A stretch of DNA of 64,000 bases from Filimonas sp. (GTDB taxonomy: Bacteria > Bacteroidota > Bacteroidia > Chitinophagales > Chitinophagaceae): positions 1-64,000 of the forward strand of contig JAFKHH010000016.1 of NCBI GenBank assembly GCA_017306865.1, in the 5' to 3' direction. Each line of letters begins with the position of its first letter. The first letter of the stretch is position 1. The position numbers and the translations under genes are program-made. Of the stretch, positions 9,143-17,602 are shown piece after piece. Under the pieces are notes generated by a model. That model was not told the DNA's origin. It made no database searches and was given only the letters and a program-made list of their open reading frames with translations.

Positions 9143-10036
9143 TTATAATCGCTGGTTAGGGTAAATAATAGCCGGGTTAAAGAATAGCCCCGCTACTATG
9201 CCACGAATGCAGATCCTTGACTTGTATAGGCCCCTGAAAGACAGGAGGCTTACTAAGGACAGGCGTATGTAATGAAAAATATCACTTACTACATCTATCG
9301 CTTTTTTATGTTTACGGCTTATATAAATATTGTTGCGGATATTATAAAAATGCAACTCCATCACGTGTTTATCTTTCTCTGCAACAATGCTGTGCTCGCC
9401 CGTGACTTCGCCAGCAAACATTACCGTGCTGTTTGCTGCTATAAAGCCCGGCGCTGTTTTAGCAAGCCGGCTGGTGAAGTCTATATCATCACCATAATTA
9501 AAAAAGTCTTTTATCGGCAATCCAGCCGTATAAATGCTTTTCGAATTGATCAGTATAGATACCAGGGGAGCGCTATTCACAGGCATCAGGCGTTGGTCTG
9601 CGAAAAAAGAAAGCCCGGCAGCTTTGCGCCTGATGCCACTTGGTTCATTGATAAATGCGCCTTTACTATCTTCTATTTTACTACTGATAAAGGAAAAATT
9701 GTGCGCTGATTTTGCAGCAGCTATTAATTGCTGCAAAGTGTCCATTTCTATTACAGTCTCATCATTTACCACCCACATATAATCATACCCTTTCTCCACA
9801 CAATATTTAATGCCTGAATAAAAACCACCTGCACCGCCACGGTAGGACTGGTGTAAAGCTTCTATATCCTGCTGTTTGTCCAGCCAGGATCGGGTACTAT
9901 CTGTACTTCCATTATTCACTACTACAAGCGCATTATAATTATACGTTTGTCCGCGTAGCTTTTGAATGCACTGCTGTAATAATTCACAGTGATTATAGGT
10001 TACAACTATTATGGCGGTTCTTCTTTCCATACGCAC
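9143..10036 (-). CDS. glycosyltransferase family 2 (GT-A fold)
   Basis: A 297-residue GT-A enzyme. The N-terminus has IIVVTYNHCELLQQCIQKL and VVNNGSTDSTRSWL, the nucleotide-binding region. The metal-site position reads WVVNDETV, so the usual DxD is an NDE form. FFNYGDDIDFTSRL is the acceptor/catalytic-base region. These traits, with the presence of a UDP-galactopyranose mutase gene in the locus, are compatible with a galactofuranosyltransferase of the GlfT2/rhamnosyl type, but this is inference. It lies 5 bases after the flippase gene and 17 before the next glycosyltransferase. Confidence 0.87.
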   Translation of the reverse strand: MRMERRTAIIVVTYNHCELLQQCIQKLRGQTYNYNALVVVNNGSTDSTRSWLDKQQDIEALHQSYRGGAGGFYSGIKYCVEKGYDYMWVVNDETVIEMDTLQQLIAAAKSAHNFSFISSKIEDSKGAFINEPSGIRRKAAGLSFFADQRLMPVNSAPLVSILINSKSIYTAGLPIKDFFNYGDDIDFTSRLAKTAPGFIAANSTVMFAGEVTGEHSIVAEKDKHVMELHFYNIRNNIYISRKHKKAIDVVSDIFHYIRLSLVSLLSFRGLYKSRICIRGIVAGLFFNPAIIYPNQRL

Positions 10037-10041
10037 ATTGC

Positions 10042-11385
10042 CTAGCTTTTGGGCCTGGCTATTTTTAAAAGGTGTTTTCCTGTGCCGATAATATATCCGG
10101 CATTGAAATATCGTTTATCAAACAGTGACACCCGCAGCTTCTTCAACATCAGGCTCATGCAGATAACAATGATAATTTCTGTGCATACCCAAGCAATAGC
10201 TGTACCATAAGCAGCATAAACAGGCGTCAATACAAGATTTAACACTATGCAGCATACTGACCCAATAACAGATGCTATGAAAAAGGAACGATCCTGCTTC
10301 ATATTCAACATTGCCTGTGTACCTAACAGGTTGCTGATACTGACAATAAACACATTACAGCTCAGTAAGCGCAAGATCCAGATCGCGCTTTCAAACTTGT
10401 TACCGAAAAGCACACGAATAGCAACCGGTGCTGTGATAAACAAGCACACTGAAACGAATAAAGAGATCAGTAAAACAATAGGAAAAACTTTGCGTAGCGC
10501 AGCTAATCCTTCTTCCTTGTTTTCGGAAAATCGCTCGCCGATATGCGGGAAGAGCGTTTGACTCAATGGCATAAGGGTCAGCATTTGTACAACGGCAATA
10601 ATGCGTGCGGCTGCCGTGTAGATGCCCACTTCTGATTCAGGCTGCATAAAGCCTAATATAACGATGTTGCTTGTTGTATATAAATTGATCATTAGCGTAG
10701 AGAAAAACAGCATTTTATCTGTCTTTAATACGCTGCGAATATTCTTTATGCGTTGAAAACTGACCTGTACGTTAAATCGCTTTATGCCATAGGCAAACAA
10801 TGCAACACTTACTAAGATCTGGGAGAGGCTAGAGAGTAACGCATATAACCAATAATCTTCTTGTTGCCTGATAAAGAAAAGCATAGAACCGAAAAAAACG
10901 ATTTTAGCCACCAGGTTGAATAATGCAAAACGTCGCAAATCGCCCATGCCCTGAAATAGCCAGTTGGGTAAGAGTACGTTTGCAAAACAGCCAGCGAATA
11001 TCAATATGCTTACAAACCCGTTTTTATGAAGCTGTGGTATGCAGAAAAATAATATGCTGAATAGCAGGATAGAAACAACAAATAAAGCAATCTTGGTAAA
11101 TAACACTTCTGAAAAAACCGTATCAACTATTTCTTTATTTTGCTTGTTGCCCGCAATGGTGCGCGTAGCACTATAATCAAACCCGTAGTTAATAAAGAGA
11201 ATAAAATAGGTGACAAATGCGGTTAAAAAATTAAGCAACCCAAACTTATCCGGCCCTATTATACGCACGATCAGGGGGAGTACGATAAACGGAATGAAGT
11301 AATTGGCGGCCTGTATTACAGATAACGCTCCAAAATTTTTAGTAAGGTCTTTCGCTTTGGACATAGTTATATTCAGCGCATTCAA
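10042..11385 (-). CDS. polysaccharide flippase, Wzx type (MATE/MOP superfamily)
   Basis: A 447-residue integral membrane protein with about 12-14 helices. The N-terminus carries the Wzx/PST pattern (NFGALSVIQAANYFIPFIVLPLIVRIIGPDKFGLLNF). PLSQTLFPHIGERF and a later helical block match the polysaccharide biosynthesis/export family. It moves lipid-linked repeat units across the inner membrane. It is the first gene of a minus-strand run that continues into two glycosyltransferase genes with gaps of 5 and 17 bases. The start may be M1 or M8. Confidence 0.9.
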   Translation of the reverse strand: MNALNITMSKAKDLTKNFGALSVIQAANYFIPFIVLPLIVRIIGPDKFGLLNFLTAFVTYFILFINYGFDYSATRTIAGNKQNKEIVDTVFSEVLFTKIALFVVSILLFSILFFCIPQLHKNGFVSILIFAGCFANVLLPNWLFQGMGDLRRFALFNLVAKIVFFGSMLFFIRQQEDYWLYALLSSLSQILVSVALFAYGIKRFNVQVSFQRIKNIRSVLKTDKMLFFSTLMINLYTTSNIVILGFMQPESEVGIYTAAARIIAVVQMLTLMPLSQTLFPHIGERFSENKEEGLAALRKVFPIVLLISLFVSVCLFITAPVAIRVLFGNKFESAIWILRLLSCNVFIVSISNLLGTQAMLNMKQDRSFFIASVIGSVCCIVLNLVLTPVYAAYGTAIAWVCTEIIIVICMSLMLKKLRVSLFDKRYFNAGYIIGTGKHLLKIARPKS

Positions 11386-11472
11386 TGCAAAAAAACTGCC
11401 AGAATCGCAATTTAACCAATGATATACGAGTAAGAAACATTGTTTTCACCGAATAACCACATGATTTTGCGG

Positions 11473-11480
11473 TACTTTTG
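11473..11480 (+). promoter_or_regulatory. Bacteroidota -7 promoter element TAnnTTTG
   Basis: TACTTTTG lies 20 bases before the ATG of the GroES-like gene and fits the -7 consensus exactly. A convincing -33 TTTG at normal spacing is not seen. Confidence 0.5.
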
Positions 11481-11500
11481 CGGCATTAATTGGTTTTATT

Positions 11501-11872
11501 ATGCTTTTAACGCCAGATAACAAACTAAAGAAACTTATTATTATAGGCGACCGTGTTTTAGTCAGACCTTCCAAATCTACAGATAGAACAGACAGTGGTT
11601 TGTACTTACCTCCGGGCGTGCAGGAGAAGGAAAAGGTGCAGCAAGGATATATTATTAAAACGGGCCCAGGCTATGCCGTACCTGTACCTGCGGAGTCTGA
11701 ATCCTGGAAGGGAGAAGAGGAACAGGTAAAATACATTCCACTACAAGCGCGTGAGGGCGACCTTGCCATTTTCTTGTTAAATGGCGCTACTGAAGTGATG
11801 TATGAAAATGAAAAATATTTTATTGTTCCTCAAAGTTCTATCCTGATGTTGGAACGCGAGGAAGAACTTTAA
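11501..11872 (+). CDS. GroES-like co-chaperonin (chaperonin-10 family)
   Basis: A 123-residue chaperonin-10 fold protein: IIGDRVLVRPSKSTDRTDSGLYLPPGVQEKEKVQQGYIIKTGPG contains the GDRVLV strand, the mobile-loop region and the dome strand of GroES. Compared with GroES (about 95 residues) it has an inserted acidic stretch (around residues 66-85, rich in E) before EGDLAIFLLNGATEVMYENEKYFIVP. No groL is adjacent. Long GroES-like proteins of this kind occur beside the classical groES in Bacteroidota; whether this one caps GroEL is unknown. It has its own -7 element, diverges from the flippase gene and is surrounded by polysaccharide genes, which looks incidental. Confidence 0.85.
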   Translation: MLLTPDNKLKKLIIIGDRVLVRPSKSTDRTDSGLYLPPGVQEKEKVQQGYIIKTGPGYAVPVPAESESWKGEEEQVKYIPLQAREGDLAIFLLNGATEVMYENEKYFIVPQSSILMLEREEEL

Positions 11873-11880
11873 AGAGGCGT

Positions 11881-11945
11881 GAGGGGTAAGGTATAAGGTG
11901 TAAGACAAAACGTTTGTTTTCCTGTTACCTCATACCTTATGCCTC
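11881..11945. repeat. imperfect inverted repeat after the GroES-like gene
   Basis: Left arm 11881-11903 (GAGGGGTAAGGTATAAGG) and right arm 11921-11945 (ACCTCATACCTTATGCCTC) are imperfect reverse complements. The right arm supplies a spurious upstream ATG in the frame of glf. Confidence 0.55.
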
Positions 11946-11995
11946 TCTCGTCAAACTTGGCATTATTTTTTCTTCACCTAAGTCTATTTTTTGAT

Positions 11996-13108
11996 ATGCC
12001 GCAATATGATTTTTTGATCGTCGGAGCAGGGCTTTATGGTTCTGTATTCGCGCATGAAGCAACTAAACGAAATAAAAAATGCCTGGTCATTGACAGGCGT
12101 TCACATACAGGAGGCAATATTTATTGCGATTCTATTGACGGCATTAATGTACATACGTATGGCGCACATATTTTCCATACAAATGATAAAGATATATGGG
12201 ACTATGTAAACAGTTTTGTTCCTTTTAACAGGTACACTAATTCTCCGCTCGCGCTTTATAAAGGAGAATTGTACAACCTGCCTTTTAACATGAATACTTT
12301 CTATCAACTATGGAAAGTAAAAACACCGCAGGAAGCACAGACCATTATTCAACAACAGATAGAGGACTTGAATATCGGTGAGCCACAAAACCTGGAAGAG
12401 CAGGCATTGTCTCTTGTTGGTAAAGATGTATATGAAAAGCTGATTAAAGGATATACAGAGAAGCAATGGGGCCGTAGTGCAAAAGACCTTCCGGCTTTCA
12501 TCATTAAACGCTTACCAGTCCGGTTTACATATGATAATAATTATTTCAACGACAAATATCAAGGTATCCCTGTCGGTGGTTACAATAAATTAACAGAGGG
12601 CTTGCTAAAAGATATTGAGGTACGGCTGAATGTTGATTATATTAAGGAAAGAGCAACATTAAACAATCTTGCAGATACGATTGTATTCACAGGGCAGCTA
12701 GATGAATTTTATGATTTCCAATTTGGGCAGCTTGCTTACAGGAGCCTGCGGTTTGAACATGAGCATCTGAAAGACACGGCAAACTTCCAGGGAAATGCGG
12801 TTGTTAATTATACGGAAAGAGAAATTCCTTTTACAAGGATCATAGAGCATAAGCATTTCGAGTTTGGTCAACAACCTACGACTGTTATAACAAAAGAATA
12901 TCCGAAAGAATGGGAGAAAGGTGACGAACCATATTACCCGGTAAATGATGATACAAATATGCAATTACTCAAACAATATCAACAATTGGCAGCGGCTGAA
13001 ACAAAGGTAATTTTTGGAGGCAGGCTGGCTGAATACAGGTATTATGATATGCACCAGGTTATTGGCTCGGCACTTGCAAAGACAAGAAAGCTATTTGAGG
13101 AAAGTTAA
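11996..13108 (+). CDS. glf: UDP-galactopyranose mutase
   Basis: Flavoenzyme of 370 residues that converts UDP-galactopyranose to UDP-galactofuranose in the cytoplasm. The FAD-binding N-terminus YDFLIVGAGLYGSVFAHEA begins directly at the ATG at 11996, so the 19 extra residues that the frame allows upstream (from 11939) are rejected; they derive from an inverted repeat. Other signatures are YGAHIFHTNDKDIW, GYTEKQWG, the FNDKYQGIPVGGYNKL substrate-loop region and the C-terminal GGRLAEYRYYDMHQVIG. Length is normal. It implies that the polysaccharide made here contains galactofuranose, and pairs with two glycosyltransferase genes downstream on the same strand. Confidence 0.95.
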   Translation: MPQYDFLIVGAGLYGSVFAHEATKRNKKCLVIDRRSHTGGNIYCDSIDGINVHTYGAHIFHTNDKDIWDYVNSFVPFNRYTNSPLALYKGELYNLPFNMNTFYQLWKVKTPQEAQTIIQQQIEDLNIGEPQNLEEQALSLVGKDVYEKLIKGYTEKQWGRSAKDLPAFIIKRLPVRFTYDNNYFNDKYQGIPVGGYNKLTEGLLKDIEVRLNVDYIKERATLNNLADTIVFTGQLDEFYDFQFGQLAYRSLRFEHEHLKDTANFQGNAVVNYTEREIPFTRIIEHKHFEFGQQPTTVITKEYPKEWEKGDEPYYPVNDDTNMQLLKQYQQLAAAETKVIFGGRLAEYRYYDMHQVIGSALAKTRKLFEES

Positions 13109-13156
13109 ATGCAGTGACGCCTTTGGCGCTGTTGCATCATATATAAATCTGAATAA

Positions 13157-14146
13157 ATGAAGCTGGCTATTTACGATAACACCAAAGTATATGTTCCATG
13201 TCCTGCTAATCATGCTACCGGCGGAACGGAGGTAGCGCACCAGTTAGTGTACGAGTTAAATCAAATGGGCATTGAAGCCTATATTTATTATTACCGTGCG
13301 CAAAAGGACATAAATCCAATTCACCCCCAATTTCAAAAATATGTCTCTACACATGCTCCAGTAATTGAGGATGCACCTGAAAATATACTGATCGTACCCG
13401 AAACAAGAACAGAGTATCTTTTCCGGTATCAATCTATTCGTAAGGTGATCTGGTGGCTGAGCGTGGACTTTTTTTATGATTCAGCAGACATTGACAGGAT
13501 ATCTACACTAAAGAAAATGTTAGGTATCACCAAGCGGTTTAATCTTGCAAAACCAGAAAAATTACAGGTAGATCTGCATCTTGTGCAATCTGCTTATGCA
13601 GAAGATCATCTTCGTAAGCATGGTATTACGAACATCGCACACTTATCTGATTATTTGAATGCAGCTTTCCTATATGATGACGCCGCCCCTACTGAACGAA
13701 AGAATATGGTATTGTATAATCCGAAAAAGGGGATGCAATTCACACAACAGATTATAGACCGTAGTAAGGAATTATATTGGTTTCCACTAATCAACCTGAC
13801 TCCGATGCAGGTAGCAGAAGCTTGCAGAACAGCAAAGGTGTATATTGACTTTGGACATCACCCTGGCAAAGACCGTTTCCCCCGTGAAGCAGCCATATCA
13901 GGTTGTTGTATTATTACAGGCAAAAAAGGCGCTGCCTCTTTTGAAAAAGACATACCTATCGCGGATAAATATAAATTCGAAGACAAGCCTGAAAGTATCT
14001 TATTGATCATAGACAGGATTAAATACTGCCTTGATAAATACGACCAGGCAACAGAGGATTTTGAAAATTACAGGGATATTATCCGTAAGCAGCAAAGCGA
14101 ATTTCAGCAAAACTTAAGAGAAATTTTCGTTCCGGCTAATGCATAA
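13157..14146 (+). CDS. glycosyltransferase-like protein (GT-B type)
   Basis: A 329-residue cytoplasmic protein. YVPCPANHATGGTEVAHQLVYELNQMG resembles the N-terminal acceptor-binding loop of GT-B enzymes. The second half has VLYNPKKGMQFTQQII and VYIDFGHHPGKDRFPREAAISGCCIITGKKGAA, which aligns with the donor-site region in place of the usual E-x7-E. It is a member of a less studied glycosyltransferase group often found in surface polysaccharide loci. Its stop codon touches the start codon of the next GT2 gene, so the two are co-translated. Donor and acceptor are unknown. Confidence 0.72.
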   Translation: MKLAIYDNTKVYVPCPANHATGGTEVAHQLVYELNQMGIEAYIYYYRAQKDINPIHPQFQKYVSTHAPVIEDAPENILIVPETRTEYLFRYQSIRKVIWWLSVDFFYDSADIDRISTLKKMLGITKRFNLAKPEKLQVDLHLVQSAYAEDHLRKHGITNIAHLSDYLNAAFLYDDAAPTERKNMVLYNPKKGMQFTQQIIDRSKELYWFPLINLTPMQVAEACRTAKVYIDFGHHPGKDRFPREAAISGCCIITGKKGAASFEKDIPIADKYKFEDKPESILLIIDRIKYCLDKYDQATEDFENYRDIIRKQQSEFQQNLREIFVPANA

Positions 14147-15124
14147 ATGGAGAAGCAGAAAGCATATATCATACTCGTAAATTATAATGGCTGGCAAGAC
14201 ACCATTGAATGTATCAACTCTTTGCTGGCACAAGAATATGCGCTTTATGAAATAATAGTAGTGGACAACTGCTCTACAAACGACTCCAGAGCAGCGCTCT
14301 TGCATTGGGCAGACACAACGAAACAGGCATATAAGCATTTGCACTATAGAAATAGTAAATTCGAATACATTCAACAGGCAGATCGCGCCTGCATAACTTT
14401 TATATGGTCAGATAAAAATGGAGGCTTTTCCTACGGGAACAATATTGGCGTTCATTATAGCTTTTTACAATCTGATCAGCATTTTGTCTGGTTTTTAAAC
14501 AATGACACCGTTGTTTTTAAAGACACCCTTTCCATTCTGGCTGATTTTTTTATTCAGCGCAACGCTACACAAAAAGTAGGCCTTGTTGGATGCCTGCAAC
14601 TGTTTTACCACAACCCTGCACTGATACAGTGCACGTACGGACATTATAAAAAAATACTTGGTCTGCCGGAACAATTGGGAGAAGGTGTACCGGTGAATGA
14701 CATTAAAACTATACCACAAAAAAGAATAGACTATTTATCTGGTGCAAGTATGTTCACACACAGCAGTGCACTGAGTGATGCGGGCCTTCTAAACGACGAC
14801 TATTTCTTGTTTTACGAAGAACTGGATTTTGCCTACCGGCTAAAACGAAAACACTATACATTATTATTTTGCGCAGATGCCAGCATACTGCATAAACATG
14901 GTAGTAGTATAGATGGCAAAACAAGTAAGGGATCGGAGGCTTCTCCTTTTAGCAACTATCATCATTTCAGAAGCAAGTTTTTGTTTGCAAAAAAATATTA
15001 CAAACCTTATGTTCCGCTATACCTTTTGATCACCGGTCTACAGGTCTTAAATCGTTTATTGAAAGGAAATAAGCAAAGTGCTATGGCTGTTTTGAAAGGA
15101 ACGCGTGATGGGTTGCTTAAATAG
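14147..15124 (+). CDS. glycosyltransferase family 2
   Basis: A 325-residue GT-A enzyme. ILVNYNGWQDTIECINSLLAQ and IIVVDNCSTNDSRAAL form the nucleotide-binding part; WFLNNDTVVF carries the NDT version of the DxD motif; YLSGASMFTHSSALSDAGLLNDDYFLFYEELDFAYRLK is the catalytic-base region of rhamnosyl/galactofuranosyl-type GT2 enzymes. The C-terminal 60 residues hold a hydrophobic segment that may anchor it to the membrane. Its ATG follows the stop of the upstream gene with no gap. It is the last gene of the plus-strand part of the locus. Confidence 0.9.
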   Translation: MEKQKAYIILVNYNGWQDTIECINSLLAQEYALYEIIVVDNCSTNDSRAALLHWADTTKQAYKHLHYRNSKFEYIQQADRACITFIWSDKNGGFSYGNNIGVHYSFLQSDQHFVWFLNNDTVVFKDTLSILADFFIQRNATQKVGLVGCLQLFYHNPALIQCTYGHYKKILGLPEQLGEGVPVNDIKTIPQKRIDYLSGASMFTHSSALSDAGLLNDDYFLFYEELDFAYRLKRKHYTLLFCADASILHKHGSSIDGKTSKGSEASPFSNYHHFRSKFLFAKKYYKPYVPLYLLITGLQVLNRLLKGNKQSAMAVLKGTRDGLLK

Positions 15125-15461
15125 CTAAGAAGATCGAAGCGATATTTTTTTACCACACAACTTGTCCCGGTAACATACCGGGAGAAGCATAAGGTACATA
15201 GGAGAGGTTGAGATCTATTGAATAATAGCTACGATCGAAGCCTATCCGTGCTTCCGTGGAAATTCTTTACACTCTCGCGTAGGTCTGCTGTCTTTGCGAT
15301 ATGTAACGAAAAGAACACGGAGAGGATGTTGAATAGAAGATGGAACGATGAAGTGAGTGACACAACTACTGCTCAATAGACATTCTACCGTTTGCCCCAT
15401 AAAAAAAGTTTCAGCATTTCAAATTGAAACGCTGAAACTTGTAAGCTTTTGAAAGTATATT
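15125..15461. other. intergenic region with hairpin and repeated words
   Basis: No gene is seen in 337 bases. A 7-bp hairpin at 15165-15183 (TCCCGGT paired with ACCGGGA) follows the glycosyltransferase gene. Bases 15328-15365 repeat the word seen at 629-665 (TGTTGAATAGA ... GAAGTGAGTGACACAA). The terminator of the M16 operon is at 15406-15440. Confidence 0.7.
15406..15440 (-). terminator. terminator of the M16 peptidase operon
   Basis: AAGTTTCAGC pairs with GCTGAAACTT and the pairing continues with TTTCA/TGAAA inside after one mismatch. On the minus strand it is followed by TTTTTATGG, 21 bases after the stop at 15462. Confidence 0.8.
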
Positions 15462-17561
15462 TTATTTAAAGTCTTCTTCTGTAACGCCTGTATTGAATTT
15501 TATTTCAGATACAGTCAGTTCCATTGTCTGCGCTTGTCCACCAGCTTCCATAGTCAATGTACGCTTGTGAGGCATCAACACTTTACCTACAGATTTATAA
15601 TCTGCGAACTCAATAGTCGTATTTAACGTTCCGCCCTGCATTGCTTTAGCGCTTTCCTCTTTCACCAGCAGTTTAGTATTCATATCATAATACTGAGTTG
15701 TTACTTTTCCGCCCGGATCAGTAACTACAACCTTATACGCATCAGCACCATTTACTTTTTCAATGCCTTTTGATTCCAGTTTGTAACCGCTGTTAGCTGC
15801 TACATAATCAACCTGCTCAATGATATTCGTCTTCTTTTGCTTAGCGACTAATTCATCAGCAGGAGAAGGTATTTTCTGTCCGCGCTGTAAAGAATAACCT
15901 TCTTTACCGTCAAACACTTCTTTATTCAATACATTCGGCCCCATTGACATAGTCATAGACTCTTTGTTAGGCGAAAGATATTTTTCTACCACAGAGAGGC
16001 TCATGCCTTGTACAGTCATTGAAGATGTTTCTACAGCACTTGTGATCTTTTTCAGCTCACTTTCTCCACCAATTGCTGCAATGTAGTTTGTGATTACAGT
16101 AAATGCGCTAAAGCTTACTGTAGAGCCAGCACTTTTAGGTGCAGGAGCAACTTCCAAAGATTTTGCAAATTTGTCAAACTCTTTTACCGGGTAGCCCAGC
16201 TTCTTCAGACTTTCGCCCACCTGAGCAGCTTTACCAGTAACAACTATGCGCGTGTTTCCTGCATTAAAATATTTCTGTGCAGCTTTCTGAATATCATCAA
16301 TAGTTACTGCATTTATTTTTTGCAGGTATGTACGATAGAAGTCTTTCGGCAAATTATTCAGGATAACGTTGCTTGCGTACGTTGCAATACGTGCCGGATT
16401 TTCCATACCTAATGCAAAAGAACCGTTGTACAATGCTTTTGCAGAAGCCAACTCTTCAGGAGTTACTTTTTCTGTACGGATACGTTTGATCTGGTCTACA
16501 AACTCAACGATTGCGCTATCTGTTTTTTCATTTCTTACAGATGCAGAAGCAGTGAAAGTTGTCTGAAATCTTCCTGCGCTTATAGAAGAGTATGCGCCAT
16601 ACGTAAAGCCACGTTTTTCGCGAAGTGTCATAAACAGGTAGCTTTCAGAGCCGCCACCCAAAATCTGGTTTGCAAGCATTACTGCAAAGTAGTCAGGACT
16701 GCTTAACGGTAATGTAACAAGGTTAGTTACCCTGATCTCTGATTGCACCGCATTTGGAACATCTACCAGGTCAACCTCAGTTGTTGCAGGATTTTTCACC
16801 GGTTGCAATACTGGTAAAGTCAGCGCTAAGCCTTTCCATGTACCGAATGCTTTTTCAGCCAATGCCTTTGCCTGCTCAGGTGTGATATCGCCTACAAAAG
16901 TCAGGAAAGCCCTTGAAGTAGTGATGTATTTAGCATACGCATTTTTTACATCGTCCAGTTTTAATGCTGACACTGATTCTTCAGTAGAAAATTCACCATT
17001 AGGGTGATTTTTACCGAACACTAATGCTGCTGTAACGCGGCCAGCTATAGCTTTTGTATTACGTTCAGTTGATTTCAACCCCGTAATCATCTGAGACTTT
17101 AGTTTATCAAATGATTCTTGCTGGAAAGAAGGGCTTTTCAAAGCTTCTGCCATTAGCATAAACGACTTGTCAAAGTAACGTGTCAATGCAGAGGCAGTAC
17201 CGCCTAAAGAGTTCAGATCAACGCTTGCACCCATTTTATCTACCTCTTCATCAAACTGTGCTTTTGTTTTCGAAGTCGTTCCTTCATTCAGCATTTGCCC
17301 CATCAACGTCATTACACCAGCTTTGCTTCCCTCTGTAATAGGACCAGCATCTATGCTGTATGTTGCGGATACTTTCGGCAGTTTATGATTTTCTACCACC
17401 AATACGGTAATGCCATTGTTCATCTTATATATTACCGGATCGGCAATGGTAATAGAAGGGGCCGGGCCTGCTTTAGGCGGCTTGCTTCTATCTATTTGTG
17501 TTTGCGCTCCTACATGGTATATAGAGAGTGCGCTTGCTATTATCAGGAATGTTTTTTTCAT
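15462..17561 (-). CDS. M16-family peptidase-like protein without zinc site, with C-terminal extension
   Basis: A 699-residue exported protein (signal peptide MKKTFLIIASALSIYHVGAQ). Two M16-type halves occupy about residues 35-460 (VVENHKLPKVSATYSIDAG; LGGGSESYLFMTLREKRGFTYGAYSS, the C-domain R/Y motif). The expected HxxEH is absent: the equivalent region reads GVMTLMGQMLNEG. It is therefore the likely non-catalytic partner of the M16 peptidase encoded 41 bases upstream, as in two-subunit M16B enzymes. Residues 490-699 form an extra lipoprotein-like domain (LNTTIEFADYKSVGKVLMPHKRTL) of unknown role. Periplasmic or outer-membrane location is inferred. Confidence 0.85.
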   Translation of the reverse strand: MKKTFLIIASALSIYHVGAQTQIDRSKPPKAGPAPSITIADPVIYKMNNGITVLVVENHKLPKVSATYSIDAGPITEGSKAGVMTLMGQMLNEGTTSKTKAQFDEEVDKMGASVDLNSLGGTASALTRYFDKSFMLMAEALKSPSFQQESFDKLKSQMITGLKSTERNTKAIAGRVTAALVFGKNHPNGEFSTEESVSALKLDDVKNAYAKYITTSRAFLTFVGDITPEQAKALAEKAFGTWKGLALTLPVLQPVKNPATTEVDLVDVPNAVQSEIRVTNLVTLPLSSPDYFAVMLANQILGGGSESYLFMTLREKRGFTYGAYSSISAGRFQTTFTASASVRNEKTDSAIVEFVDQIKRIRTEKVTPEELASAKALYNGSFALGMENPARIATYASNVILNNLPKDFYRTYLQKINAVTIDDIQKAAQKYFNAGNTRIVVTGKAAQVGESLKKLGYPVKEFDKFAKSLEVAPAPKSAGSTVSFSAFTVITNYIAAIGGESELKKITSAVETSSMTVQGMSLSVVEKYLSPNKESMTMSMGPNVLNKEVFDGKEGYSLQRGQKIPSPADELVAKQKKTNIIEQVDYVAANSGYKLESKGIEKVNGADAYKVVVTDPGGKVTTQYYDMNTKLLVKEESAKAMQGGTLNTTIEFADYKSVGKVLMPHKRTLTMEAGGQAQTMELTVSEIKFNTGVTEEDFK

Positions 17562-17602
17562 CTCAGTAAAATTTTCAAGATTAAATATTAACGGTATCTC
17601 TC

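Noticed and set aside
13157-14146. Possible pseudogene because the E-x7-E motif of GT4 enzymes is missing
   Set aside because: The frame is intact, coupled to the next gene, and the variant fits a separate glycosyltransferase group.
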